Of a DNA stretch of 64,000 nucleotides, positions 43,239 to 52,255 are shown piece by piece. Origin of the DNA: Cyanobium sp. ATX 6F1 (GTDB lineage Bacteria; Cyanobacteriota; Cyanobacteriia; PCC-6307; Cyanobiaceae); the NCBI RefSeq assembly GCF_024346315.1, contig NZ_JAGQCS010000004.1:124001-188000 (forward strand), read 5' to 3'. Position 1 is the first letter of the stretch, and every line of letters starts with the position of its first letter. The position numbers and the translations under genes are program-made. The notes beneath the pieces are model-generated. The model saw nothing but the letters and a program-made list of their open reading frames with translations, was not told the origin of the DNA and did no database searches.

Positions 43239-45218
43239 TCACTGCAGGTAGGTGATCTGCCCCAGACTGCTCTCCAGGTGGTCCATCAGCCGCTGGGCGT
43301 CGTTGATGCGCAGATCGCCGCGGCTGATCGCCGCCTCACTGGCCACACGTAGCCGTTCCAGCAGCAACTCAGGCTGGTGCTCCATCGCCTGGAGCACATC
43401 GGCGTTGGTGTCGCCCCGCACCACGTGATCCAGGCGGTAGCCGCCGCCGGCGGCCAGGCGGATGTGTACGGCGTTGGTGCTGCCGAACAGGTTGTGCAGG
43501 TTGCCCATCACCTCCTGGTAGGCCCCGCCCAGGAACAAGCCGATCCAGTAGGGCTCGCCTGGCTTGAGCGCGTGCAGTTCCAGCAGCGGCTTCACCTGAC
43601 CGCGGTCGATGAAGCGGGCCAGCTTGCCGTCGGAGTCGCAGGTGAGGTCGGCGAAGCTGCCGAGCTGATCGGGTCGTTCGCCCAGCCGGTGGATCGGCAT
43701 CACCGGGAACAGCTGATCGATCGCCCAGGTGTCGGGCGCTGAACGGAACACCGAGAGGTTGGCGTAGTAGGTGCTGGCCAGGGCGGCCTGTAGCCCCTTG
43801 AGCTCATCGGGTACGCCGACGGCTGGTAGCCGTTGGGCGATCGCCTGGCAGCAGGCCCAGGTGAGCTGCTCCGCCAGGGCCCGTTCCGGCAGGCTCAGGT
43901 AGCCGAGGCGGAAGGCCGAGAGGGCGTCTTCCTTGAACTTGAGCGCGTCGTTCCAGGCCTCCTGCAGGTGCCGGGTGTCGCCGTGCTCCGTGGCGTTGAT
44001 GCCGGCCAGGGTGTCACGCAGGTTGCGCACGATCAGCGGTTCACCCTCCAGCGCTTCGGGCACCGCGTCCGGCACGCCGGCGGCGCCGAGCACATCGAAC
44101 ACCAACACGCTGAAGTGGCTGGCGAGCGCCCGGCCGCTCTCACTCACCAGGGTGGGCAGGGCAACGCCCAGGGGTTCGCAGCACTCCCGCACCGTGGCCA
44201 CCACGTCGTTGGCGTAGTTCTGCAGCGAGTAGTTGGTGGAGGCGGCGGTGGCGGTGCGGCTGCCGTCGTAGTCGATGCCCAGGCCACCGCCCACATCGAG
44301 GTAGCCCATGGGCGCCCCCAGCTGGGCCAGCTGAACGTAGATCTGGCCCGCCTCCTGCAGGGCGTCCTTGAGCACGGCGATGTCGTTGATCTGGCTGCCC
44401 ACGTGGAAGTGCAGCAGGCGCAGCTCCCCCAGCAGCCCCGCGGCCCTCAGGCGCTCCACCGTGGTGAGCAGGTCGGGGATCGAGAGGCCGAACTTGGCAC
44501 GATCCCCCACCGAACTTCCCCAGCGCCCGGTGCTGCGGACCGAAAGTTTGGCGCGCACGCCGATGAACGGTGCTGCCCCCAGGGCCGCACTCGCCTCGAT
44601 GATCCGCTCGACCTCATCGGCCTGCTCGATCACCACCACCGGCTGGCGCCCAAGCCGCCGGGCCAGGATCGCCGTTTCGATGTAGCGACGGTCCTTGTAG
44701 CCATTGCAGATCAGCAGTGCCTCCGGGTCATCGAGCAGGGAGAGGGCGATCAGCAGCTCCGCCTTGCTGCCCGCCTCCAGACCGAAATGCCAGCGCCGGC
44801 CGCTCTCCACCAGCTGCTCGACCACGTGGCGCTGCTGGTGGCATTTCACCGGGAACACCCCCTGGTAGCGGCCGGAGTAGCCGTACTGGGCGATCGCCCG
44901 CTCGAAGGCGGCGTGCAGCCGCTCCAGCCGGTCCTCGAGGATGTCATCAAAGCGAATCAGCAGCGGCAGGCCCAGGTTCCGTCCCTGCAGCCCCTGCACC
45001 AGCTCGACTAGATCCAACGAGCCCCCCCGGTCGCCCCGGGGTTGCACCATCACGTGGCCGCGGCCATTGATCGAGAAGTAGGGCTCCCCCCAGCCATCGA
45101 GCCCATAGAGGTGGGCGCTGTCCGCCACCGACCAGGTTGTCCCGCCCGCAGTGGGGTCTGCAATGGCGCCGTAATTGGCGTCAGCAGCGGCATCAGCAGC
45201 GGTGCTCGAGGCGACCAT
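43239..45218 (-). CDS. speA: Biosynthetic arginine decarboxylase
   Basis: The product has 659 residues, normal for cyanobacterial SpeA. It decarboxylates arginine to agmatine, the first step of the agmatine route to putrescine and spermidine, using PLP. Lys125 in GVFPVKCHQ is the PLP-binding lysine. Further signatures are LLHFHVGSQIND, LDVGGGLGIDYDGS, VSESGRALASHFSV and the active-site Cys region LTCDSDGKLARF. ATG 45218 is chosen because the open frame upstream runs antisense to ndk and other genes. It is convergent with tpsA3 (9 bp gap) and divergent from ndk. Confidence 0.96.
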   Translation of the reverse strand: MVASSTAADAAADANYGAIADPTAGGTTWSVADSAHLYGLDGWGEPYFSINGRGHVMVQPRGDRGGSLDLVELVQGLQGRNLGLPLLIRFDDILEDRLERLHAAFERAIAQYGYSGRYQGVFPVKCHQQRHVVEQLVESGRRWHFGLEAGSKAELLIALSLLDDPEALLICNGYKDRRYIETAILARRLGRQPVVVIEQADEVERIIEASAALGAAPFIGVRAKLSVRSTGRWGSSVGDRAKFGLSIPDLLTTVERLRAAGLLGELRLLHFHVGSQINDIAVLKDALQEAGQIYVQLAQLGAPMGYLDVGGGLGIDYDGSRTATAASTNYSLQNYANDVVATVRECCEPLGVALPTLVSESGRALASHFSVLVFDVLGAAGVPDAVPEALEGEPLIVRNLRDTLAGINATEHGDTRHLQEAWNDALKFKEDALSAFRLGYLSLPERALAEQLTWACCQAIAQRLPAVGVPDELKGLQAALASTYYANLSVFRSAPDTWAIDQLFPVMPIHRLGERPDQLGSFADLTCDSDGKLARFIDRGQVKPLLELHALKPGEPYWIGLFLGGAYQEVMGNLHNLFGSTNAVHIRLAAGGGYRLDHVVRGDTNADVLQAMEHQPELLLERLRVASEAAISRGDLRINDAQRLMDHLESSLGQITYLQ

Positions 45219-45311
45219 CGGTGCGCTCAGGGGGCATGAAGCGTTTCCACTGTGCTTGCCAAGGGGGCCGACTGGCGCGGACGATGGTCCGGATTTGTGG
45301 ATCAAGCACCC

Positions 45312-45770
45312 ATGACCAGCGAACGCAGCTTCATCGCGATCAAGCCCGATGGGGTCCAGCGGGGCCTGGTGGCGGAAATCCTCGGCCGCTTCGAGCGCAA
45401 GGGCTTCAAGTTGGTGGGCCTCAAGCAGCTCACCCCCAGCCGTGAGCTGGCCGAGAGCCACTACGGCGTGCACCGCGAGCGCCCCTTTTTCGCGGGCCTG
45501 GTGGAGTTCATCACCAGCGGCCCCGTGGTGGCCATGGTGTGGGAGGGCGACGGCGTGATCGCCAGCGCCCGCAAGCTGATCGGCGCCACCAAGCCCCTGG
45601 AGGCCGAACCCGGCACCATCCGCGGTGATCTGGCGATCAACATCGGCCGCAATGTGATCCACGGCTCCGACGCCCCGGAAACGGCCGCTTTCGAGATCGG
45701 CCTGTGGTTCCGCCCCGAGGAACTCAGCGACTGGACCCCTTCCGACCAGACCTGGCGCAGCGAAGGCTGA
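45312..45770 (+). CDS. ndk: Nucleoside diphosphate kinase
   Basis: The product has 152 residues, the standard length. The N-terminal strand [16 protein letters not shown] contains the conserved Lys and the family motif. His117 in [12 protein letters not shown] is the phosphorylated catalytic residue. It balances NTP pools by passing phosphate from ATP to other NDPs. It is divergent from speA (93 bp between starts). ATG 45312 begins [12 protein letters not shown], the expected start. Confidence 0.97.
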   Translation: MTSERSFIAIKPDGVQRGLVAEILGRFERKGFKLVGLKQLTPSRELAESHYGVHRERPFFAGLVEFITSGPVVAMVWEGDGVIASARKLIGATKPLEAEPGTIRGDLAINIGRNVIHGSDAPETAAFEIGLWFRPEELSDWTPSDQTWRSEG

Positions 45771-45854
45771 GCCAGCCGCGGGCTGACTTTTGGCTTGGGC
45801 CAGTTCCGGCCCTTGCCGGGGTTGGCAGGCTGGGGGGACTTGTGCGTCTTCGCC

Positions 45855-46580
45855 ATGAAGGTCCGCGGACGTCCCCTGGTGCTGGCCACCGCGATCAGCG
45901 CCGCCCTGGCCGCTGGATGGGCTGACGCGGCAACGCCTACGAAAAAGCCCAGCTCCCGGATCGTCGATGTGGCCGCCCGGCCCGCCTTCAAACGCGCGGC
46001 AGGGGCCTCCGAGGTGGCAGCCAAACCCGGACAGCTGCTCGCCCCCGGCACGGTGCTGCGCACCCAGAGCCCCGGACGGCTGCAGGTGCGCCTGGCCGAT
46101 GGCCGCAGCTTCCGCCTCGGCGGTGATGCCGAACTGCATCTGGCTGGTGAGGAGCTGGACCTGCGCCGGGGCCAGATCATTGCCTGGATCAATCCCGCTC
46201 AGAAGGGCGGTTGGCCGCCGCTGCGCATCCGCACCCGGGTGGCCACCGCCTCGATCGTGGGCACCACGGTGTTCATCGATGCCAGCGCGGAGAGGGTGTT
46301 GTTCCTGAGCTGGGAGGGTCTCGTCAAGGTGGCCACCGACGACGGCAAGCGCATCCAGCTCAAAGGCGGCCAGGTCATGACCAAGACCGGTGACACCTGG
46401 GCCCTGCCCCGCCCGCTCAGCCCCGTGGAGGCCCGCGGCCGGCGCGAGCGCAACCCGCTTTTCCAGAGCTTCAGCACGCCGATGGACACCCTGCCGTTGA
46501 TCGATCGGCAGATCGACGCCCTCCATTCAGCCCCCAGGAGCGCAGCTCCAGCCCAAGCCCCAGCCGCCGGGCACCGTTGA
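45855..46580 (+). CDS. FecR-domain exported protein 1
   Basis: The product has 241 residues. The signal peptide KVRGRPLVLATAISAALAAGWADA is followed by a FecR-like domain: GTVLRTQSPGRLQVRLADG, FRLGGDAELHL, DLRRGQIIAWINP, TRVATASIVGTTVFID and FLSWEGLVKVA. FecR domains here are extracytoplasmic and probably bind or present a ligand. The Ala/Pro-rich C-terminus may sit in the envelope. Its stop overlaps the TTG start of the CHASE2 cyclase (TTGA at 46577-46580), so the two proteins are co-made and likely work together. ATG 45855 starts the signal peptide. Confidence 0.8.
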   Translation: MKVRGRPLVLATAISAALAAGWADAATPTKKPSSRIVDVAARPAFKRAAGASEVAAKPGQLLAPGTVLRTQSPGRLQVRLADGRSFRLGGDAELHLAGEELDLRRGQIIAWINPAQKGGWPPLRIRTRVATASIVGTTVFIDASAERVLFLSWEGLVKVATDDGKRIQLKGGQVMTKTGDTWALPRPLSPVEARGRRERNPLFQSFSTPMDTLPLIDRQIDALHSAPRSAAPAQAPAAGHR

Positions 46581-48391
46581 GGCGGCCGCCCCTGTGGGGT
46601 CTGGCGCTGCTGGCGCCGTTGCTCCTGGCTCTTCCGGCCCTGCGCACCAGCCCCGTCGGCCTCGCCCTGGTGGCCGCCGATGCCGCGATCGGGGCCCAGT
46701 TCTTTCGCCTTCGCGGCCCGCGCCCGGCGCCGCCGTCGCTGGTGGTGCTGGCGGTGGATGGCGATTCGCTCGCCCTCGATCGGTTGCTGGGCCCCGAGGA
46801 GCGACAGCGATCGCCGCTGTGGCGGCGCATGGGCCCCTGGCCCTGGCCGCGGGCCCTGCAGGCGGAGCTGGCGGCGGCGGTGCTGGAGCGGGGGGCAGCC
46901 CGGGTGGTGTTCAACGTCGTCTACGGCCAGCCCAGCCGCTATGGCCCCGCCGATGACAAGGCCTTCAGCGCGCGCCTGGCCCCCTGGCGTGATCGGGTGA
47001 TTCTGGCGGCGGCCTATGGCCGCGAAAGCCAGGACGGGGTGGAGCGTTCCCAGCTGGACCGCCCGATCTACCCCTTCCTCCACAGCGGTCTCACCACCCT
47101 GTTGCAGAGCCCCCAGGGCCTCAGCGACGCCATTCCAGGCCTGGAGTGGCTGGAGAGCAACCTGGCGGCGTTCGCCCCGCCCCGCCCCGATCCCCTGCCG
47201 TTTGTGGCCACGGGCCGGCGGCCGCCGCGTCAGCCCCTGGGCATCAACTTTCCTGGCCCCGCCGGCCGTGTGGCCAGCGTGCCGGCCTGGCGGGTGCTGG
47301 AGCAGCCCGAAGGCTTCTGGCGTGGGCGCACCGTGCTGATCGGCGCCACCGCTCCCGAACTCGGCGGCCTGCTGGAGACGGCCTACGGACCCCAGAGCGG
47401 CACGGAGGTGCAGGCGGCCGCCCTGGCCAGCGTGCTGCGGGGCGACGGCCTGGCGCGGCCGGAGCCCGCCCTGGAAACCCTGCTGCTGCTGGCTTGGGGC
47501 TTGGCCACAGCGCTGCTGTTGCGCCGCGGCCCCAATGCCTCCGCCAGCCTGGTCACGGGCCTGGCCCTGGCGGCGGCGGCCCTGGGGCTGGGGGCCCTGC
47601 TCTGGGCCCGGGCCTTCCTGGTGCTGCCCTGGGCCGCCCTGGTCGCCATGCCCCTGGCGGCGGGTGCCGTGCGGGGCGGCGGCCAGTGGCTCAAGGAGAG
47701 CCGCGAGCGCGCCTACCTGCACCAGGTGCTGGCCCGGCGCATCTCCCCCACCCTGCTCAAGGACATCCTGCGGGAGCCGGGGCCGCTCTGGACCCAGGTG
47801 GGGGGCAGCCGCGCCGACTGCGTGGTGCTGTTCACCGACCTGGTGGGGTTCACCCCCCTGAGCGCCCAGCTGGAGCCAGCGGCCCTCTTTGCCTTGCTCA
47901 ACAATTACTTCGAAGCGATCGCCACCGCTGTGATCGAGGAGCAGGGGCTGCTGGACAAGTTCATCGGCGATTCGCTGATGGCGGAGTTCGGGGTGCCCCG
48001 CAGCCGCGGCGACCGCCAGGAGGCCCTGGCGGCGGCACGGGCCGCCCTGGCCATGCGCAGCAGCCTGGAGGCCCTCAACGCCGAGCTGGAGCGTGAGGGC
48101 CGCCCGACCCTGCGCCAGGGCATCGGCCTGCACTTCGGTGAGGTGATCGCTGGCAACCTGGGCTCCTCCCAGCGCCTGGAGTTCACGGTGGTGGGATCGA
48201 GCGTGAATGTGGCCAGCCGCCTGGAAGGGCTCACCCGCCGCTTCCCGGAGCACTCGATCCTGATCAGCGGCGAGCTCTTGGCCCTGCTGGGGGAACGGGC
48301 GGAGGTGGTGCCGCTCGGTGAGCACACGGTCAAGGGCTGGCCGACGCCCCTGGCGGTGTATGCCTTGGAGGGTCTGCGGCCGGAGGCTTGA
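46577..48391 (+). CDS. CHASE2-domain adenylate cyclase 2
   Basis: The product has 604 residues from a TTG start that overlaps the fecR1 stop. A first membrane helix (LWGLALLAPLLLALPAL) is followed by the CHASE2 domain (LVVLAVDGDSLALDRL, WPRALQAELAAAVLERGAA, RGRTVLIGATAPELGG), further helices near residues 295-365, and a class III cyclase domain. Metal Asp residues are in LFTDLVGFT and FIGDSLMAEFG; VVGSSVNVASRLEG supplies the catalytic Asn and Arg. Lys of LDKFIGD with the Ser of GSSVN fits adenylate specificity. It should make cAMP in response to an extracytoplasmic cue perhaps relayed by FecR. Confidence 0.88.
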   Translation: MRRPPLWGLALLAPLLLALPALRTSPVGLALVAADAAIGAQFFRLRGPRPAPPSLVVLAVDGDSLALDRLLGPEERQRSPLWRRMGPWPWPRALQAELAAAVLERGAARVVFNVVYGQPSRYGPADDKAFSARLAPWRDRVILAAAYGRESQDGVERSQLDRPIYPFLHSGLTTLLQSPQGLSDAIPGLEWLESNLAAFAPPRPDPLPFVATGRRPPRQPLGINFPGPAGRVASVPAWRVLEQPEGFWRGRTVLIGATAPELGGLLETAYGPQSGTEVQAAALASVLRGDGLARPEPALETLLLLAWGLATALLLRRGPNASASLVTGLALAAAALGLGALLWARAFLVLPWAALVAMPLAAGAVRGGGQWLKESRERAYLHQVLARRISPTLLKDILREPGPLWTQVGGSRADCVVLFTDLVGFTPLSAQLEPAALFALLNNYFEAIATAVIEEQGLLDKFIGDSLMAEFGVPRSRGDRQEALAAARAALAMRSSLEALNAELEREGRPTLRQGIGLHFGEVIAGNLGSSQRLEFTVVGSSVNVASRLEGLTRRFPEHSILISGELLALLGERAEVVPLGEHTVKGWPTPLAVYALEGLRPEA

Positions 48392-48452
48392 GGCCGAGGG
48401 GGCCAGGCCTGGTCACCGGGGGCAGAATGGCGCCCCTTGCCACTGGCTGACG

Positions 48453-49205
48453 ATGGTCGCTTCCCTCCGGCGCCGCTCCGCTGGCCTGGGCTCCCTTTCC
48501 GCTTCAGGGCTCCTGGTGGGCCTCGCCCTGGCCATGGGCTTGGACGCGGGCACCGGCTCTGCCGCCCGCGCCGCCGATGCCGCCACGGTGCAGGAAATCC
48601 TCGATGGCAAGGAGCTCTACATCGACAGCAAGCCGGCACGGGTGAAGGACAAAGCGGCTTCCCCCCAGCAGGTGAGCACCGGCAGCAGCCGCGCCCAGCT
48701 GGCCTTCGAGGGGGGTGCCGCCGGCCGCTTGAACCGCTTTTCCCAGCTCAAGCTGGGTGCCAGCTGCTTCCTGCTCGATAAGGGGCAGATCCTGGTCTCC
48801 GGCAAGCAGAACGGCTGCACCAAGTCGTCGCGGATGAGCGTGCGCGGCACCAACTACGTGATTGACGTCTCCGAGAGCGGCGACGCCGAACTCTCGGTGC
48901 TGGAGGGTTCGGTGGAGGTGGCCCCCAGCCTTGATGGCGAGCCCACCGGGGCCCCCAGCACCACGGTGGAGGCGGGGCAGAAGGTGCAGCTCTCGCCCGT
49001 GGGGGTGGTGCTGGCGATCCTGCGTCTGTCGCCTTCGGACTACACCAGCGTTCTGAACGGTCCCCTGTTCTCAGGTTTCAGTTCCTCCCTGCCTGGATTC
49101 AGCTCGCTGGAGAGCTACATCCGCAGTTATGTGCCGGGGGTGTCGATTCCATCGGTCCCCTATGCGCCGTCGGTGCCCAGCTTCGGCTTCCCCCGTTTCT
49201 TCTGA
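48453..49205 (+). CDS. FecR-domain exported protein 2
   Basis: The product has 250 residues. The signal peptide (LGSLSASGLLVGLALAMGLDAGTGSAARA) is followed by a FecR-type domain: STGSSRAQLAFEGGAAGRL, LKLGASCFLLDKGQILVSG, SRMSVRGTNYVIDV and AELSVLEGSVEVAP. The C-terminal 60 residues are Ser/Pro-rich with a repeated SxPxxP texture (VSIPSVPYAPSVPSFGFP). It lies 46 bp before CHASE2 cyclase 3, repeating the FecR-cyclase arrangement just upstream. Its sequence is quite different from FecR 1, so the two cassettes are not a recent duplication. Confidence 0.8.
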   Translation: MVASLRRRSAGLGSLSASGLLVGLALAMGLDAGTGSAARAADAATVQEILDGKELYIDSKPARVKDKAASPQQVSTGSSRAQLAFEGGAAGRLNRFSQLKLGASCFLLDKGQILVSGKQNGCTKSSRMSVRGTNYVIDVSESGDAELSVLEGSVEVAPSLDGEPTGAPSTTVEAGQKVQLSPVGVVLAILRLSPSDYTSVLNGPLFSGFSSSLPGFSSLESYIRSYVPGVSIPSVPYAPSVPSFGFPRFF

Positions 49206-49251
49206 TGGGGGCCTTCGCTGGGGCTTGGCTGCTGACCACTGAGAGGCGGCG

Positions 49252-51144
49252 ATGAAACGCCCCGCCGTGATCGCCCTGGCCTCCGGCGCGATCGTGCTGC
49301 TGGTGGGGGGGCTGGGCGGTTGGCCCCTGGGCCCCTGGAAGAGCTGGGAGCGAGGTCTTGAAAACCAGTTGGTGCGCTGGCGGGGCCCGCGCCAACCGCC
49401 CAGGTCGGTGATGGTCGTGGCGATCGACGATGCCACCCTGCAGCAGGGGGCCTGGTTCGAGGGCCATGGCGCCATGCCCGATTGGGCCCGGGGCATTGGC
49501 ACCCTCCCCTGGCCGCGGGCCAGCTATGGCCAACTGGCCAGTCGATTGCTGGAGGCGGGTGCCGATGCGGTGGCCCTCAACGTGGTCTTCGAGGGCTCCA
49601 GCAGCCGTGGGTTCGCCGATGACACCGCCCTGGCCCGCTCCCTGGCTTCGCAACGCGGCAAGGTGGCCCTGGCCGCCGAGATGCTCGAGCCCCAGGATGC
49701 CCAGGTGGGCAGTGGGCTCACCCTGGTGCGCCCGGAGCGTTTCATGACCCCCGTTGGCGGATCGGGTGCCCTGGGGCTCACCAACACCCTGCCCGCCCAG
49801 GCGGGTGATCCCGACCGACACCCGGAGGCCTACGGCCGCAGACTGCTGCCGGCCAATGGCCTCAAGCCCCAGCCTTCCTTGGCGGCCACGTTGCTCCAGC
49901 TGGGGGGACGGTCTTCCCGCCAGAACGATCCGGCCATGGCCCTGGATTTTTATGGGCCAGAGGGCAGCTTCACGCGCCTGTCGGCCTGGGAAGTGCTCGA
50001 TCCGGCCCGCTGGAGCCGCCATCCCCTGCGGGGTTCCCTGAAGAACGCCCTGGTGGTGGTGGGGCCCGTGGTCTCCCAGGGGGAGGCGGGCAACCCCACC
50101 CCCTTCGGCAACCTCTCCGGCCTGGAGCTGCTGGCCACCGCCACCGCCAATTCCCTGGCCGGCGATGGCCTGGCCCCCTGGCCCACCACGGCTCCCTGGC
50201 GGGCGCTGCTGGCCCTGGCGCCGGTGCTGCTGGTGGCCGCCCTCGGCCTCTGGCGCGGCGGCATCGGCTGGCGCCTCGCCCTCGTGGGCGCCGCCCTGGT
50301 GCTGGTGGTCACCGCGGGCTTCTTCGCCCTGCAGCGCAGTCACCGCTGGCTGCCCCTGCTGGCCCCCGCCTCAGGGCTCGTGGTGCTCGGGCTGCTCTAT
50401 GGCGGCGATGCCTACCTGCAGGAGGAGCGGGAGCGGCGGCGCCTGCGGCGCACCTTCGAGCGCTACGTGGCCCCCAGCGTGGTGGCGGAGATCCTTTCCG
50501 ATCCCAAGGCGGCCGACGGCATCCTGCGGGGCCGCGTGCTGCGGGTGACGGTGCTGTTCTCGGATCTCAAGGGCTTCACCCAGCTCACCCGCCAGCGCAC
50601 CCTCGACGGCCAGAGCGAGCTGCTGGTGAGTCAACTGAACGAATACCTGGGCGAGATGGTGGAGGTGATCACGGCCCACGGCGGCACCGTCGACAAGTTC
50701 ATCGGCGATGCGGTGATGGCGGTGTTTGGCTCGCCCGTGAGCCGCGGCGAGCAGCAGGAGGCCCTGGCGGCGGTGCGCTGCGCCCGGGCGATGCGCGAGG
50801 CGCTCGAACGGCTCAACCTGGGTTGGGCCCAGCGCGACATCGAGCCTCTGGGCAACGGCGTCGGGCTGGCCAGCGGCGATGTGGTGGTGGGCCAGATCGG
50901 CAGCCCCCGCCGCCTCGATTTCACCGTGATCGGCGACACGGTCAACCTGGCCAGCCGGTTGGAGGGTCTCACCCGCACCCTGGAGGTGCCGGTGCTGTTC
51001 GATCAGGTCACCGCAGACCTGGTGCGCGATGAACTGGCGCCCCAATCGAAGGGTTCACCGCCGGTGAAGGGCATGGGGCCCACGCCGGTGTTCACCCTGC
51101 CGGAGTCACCGCCGGCATCCCCGCCGCCGGCGCCCGGGGGCTGA
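49252..51144 (+). CDS. CHASE2-domain adenylate cyclase 3
   Basis: The product has 630 residues. A membrane helix (VIALASGAIVLLVGGLGGWPL) is followed by the CHASE2 domain (VMVVAIDDATLQQGAWFEG, WPRASYGQLASRLLEAGADAV, LKNALVVVGPVVSQGEAGN) and two to three membrane helices near residues 320-385. The class III cyclase domain has Asp residues in LFSDLKGFTQLT and FIGDAVMAVFG, and VIGDTVNLASRLEG. The Lys of VDKFIGD and Thr of GDTVN match adenylate cyclases. The Pro-rich tail (SPPASPPPAPGG) overlaps the convergent thiO gene by 53 bp. Partnered with FecR 2 by position. Confidence 0.88.
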   Translation: MKRPAVIALASGAIVLLVGGLGGWPLGPWKSWERGLENQLVRWRGPRQPPRSVMVVAIDDATLQQGAWFEGHGAMPDWARGIGTLPWPRASYGQLASRLLEAGADAVALNVVFEGSSSRGFADDTALARSLASQRGKVALAAEMLEPQDAQVGSGLTLVRPERFMTPVGGSGALGLTNTLPAQAGDPDRHPEAYGRRLLPANGLKPQPSLAATLLQLGGRSSRQNDPAMALDFYGPEGSFTRLSAWEVLDPARWSRHPLRGSLKNALVVVGPVVSQGEAGNPTPFGNLSGLELLATATANSLAGDGLAPWPTTAPWRALLALAPVLLVAALGLWRGGIGWRLALVGAALVLVVTAGFFALQRSHRWLPLLAPASGLVVLGLLYGGDAYLQEERERRRLRRTFERYVAPSVVAEILSDPKAADGILRGRVLRVTVLFSDLKGFTQLTRQRTLDGQSELLVSQLNEYLGEMVEVITAHGGTVDKFIGDAVMAVFGSPVSRGEQQEALAAVRCARAMREALERLNLGWAQRDIEPLGNGVGLASGDVVVGQIGSPRRLDFTVIGDTVNLASRLEGLTRTLEVPVLFDQVTADLVRDELAPQSKGSPPVKGMGPTPVFTLPESPPASPPPAPGG

Positions 51145-52255
51145 AGCGGTCCCAACGGAACGCCTCTAGCAGGCCCCGATCCGCCGCCTGCAGCTCATCC
51201 CCCAGCAGCCTGGCCGTGATGAGCTCGGCGGTGATCGCCGCCAGCAGCACGCCGTTGCGGTGGTGGCCGGTGGCCAGCTCCAGGCCTGCGAGCGGGCTCG
51301 CCCCCAGCAGGGGCCCCTGGTCGGGGGTGCAGGGGCGAAAGCCCCACCAGCGCTCCATCGGCGGCCACTGAGCCGCCTCCGGCAGCAGGGCGTCGATTCC
51401 CGCCTGTAGCTGCCGCTGGCCGGCCGGGGTGAGGCCCTCAGCGAAACCCGCCTCCGGTTCACAGGTGGCGCCCACCACCAGCAGGCCGTCCTCCCTCGCC
51501 ACCAGGTAGGTGCCGGGGCCGAACACCACCCGTGCCAGGGCCCCGATCGGCCCCTGCAGCGACAGCATCTGTCCTTTGACCGGAAACACCGACAGCTCGC
51601 TCAGCAACCGGGCGCTCCAGGCGCCGCAGGCCAGCACGGCCTTGCCACAGCTCAAAAGCTGCTCGTCCCCTTCCGCCCGCCGCAGCCGCACCCCCGTCAG
51701 CCGGGGGGCCGTGGCCTGGGCCTCCTGGTGCAGGTCCAGCACCTCGGCGCCCTCCTGGAAGGCCACCCCGTGGGCGCTGCAGGCGCGTTCGAGGGCCCGC
51801 ATCAGCTGGCGGCGGTTGTCGATCTGGCCGTCCTGCTCGAACAGCAGGGCCGCCTGGAAGCCAGGCCCGATGCCGGGGATCTCGCGCTCGAGGTCGGGGC
51901 GATCCAATGGCGTGCCCAGGCTGGCGGTGGGATAGGCGTCCCGCTCGGTGGCGCTGGCGAACGGCACCACGATCCCGCAGGGCCGCAGGCCGCAGCTCAG
52001 GCCGCTGTCGGCTTCGATCTGCTCCACCCAAGCCGGAATGGCCTCCAGGCTGCGCTGGCCCAACGCCAGCAGGGCCCCCGAGAGCCCTTCCGCATGGGGC
52101 GCCAGCATCCCCGCCGCCACGAAGCCCGCCGCCTCGCTGCGGCTCCGGCTCAGCACGGTCACCGCCTGGCCGCGGCGGGCTAGCTGGTGGGCGATCGCCA
52201 GCCCCATCAGGCCGCCCCCCAGGATCAGGATCGGTTCGCCTGTGGCCCCAGTCAT
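51092..52255 (-). CDS. thiO: FAD-dependent glycine oxidase-like enzyme (thiamine biosynthesis)
   Basis: The product has 387 residues. The dinucleotide-binding motif ILGGGLMGLAIAHQLARRG is followed by AAGFVAAGMLAPHAE, and the C-terminal half has FPVKGQMLSLQG and TGHHRNGVLLAAITAELI, the usual ThiO/DAO pattern. ThiO oxidises glycine to iminoglycine used to build the thiazole of thiamine. The 3' end overlaps cyclase 3 (53 bp). Its ATG at 52255 overlaps the ATG of the divergent PPC-domain gene at 52254, an unusually tight head-to-head arrangement. Confidence 0.88.
   Translation of the reverse strand: MTGATGEPILILGGGLMGLAIAHQLARRGQAVTVLSRSRSEAAGFVAAGMLAPHAEGLSGALLALGQRSLEAIPAWVEQIEADSGLSCGLRPCGIVVPFASATERDAYPTASLGTPLDRPDLEREIPGIGPGFQAALLFEQDGQIDNRRQLMRALERACSAHGVAFQEGAEVLDLHQEAQATAPRLTGVRLRRAEGDEQLLSCGKAVLACGAWSARLLSELSVFPVKGQMLSLQGPIGALARVVFGPGTYLVAREDGLLVVGATCEPEAGFAEGLTPAGQRQLQAGIDALLPEAAQWPPMERWWGFRPCTPDQGPLLGASPLAGLELATGHHRNGVLLAAITAELITARLLGDELQAADRGLLEAFRWDRFSPRAPAAGMPAVTPAG

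Noticed and set aside
45219-46526. In-frame N-terminal extension of speA of more than 430 codons
   Set aside because: The extension is antisense to ndk and fecR1. Arginine decarboxylase is normally about 640-660 residues, which ATG 45218 gives.
46199-48325. 708-codon minus-strand frame opposite CHASE2 cyclase 2
   Set aside because: Antisense to a gene with intact cyclase motifs; low-complexity Gln/Gly/Arg composition.
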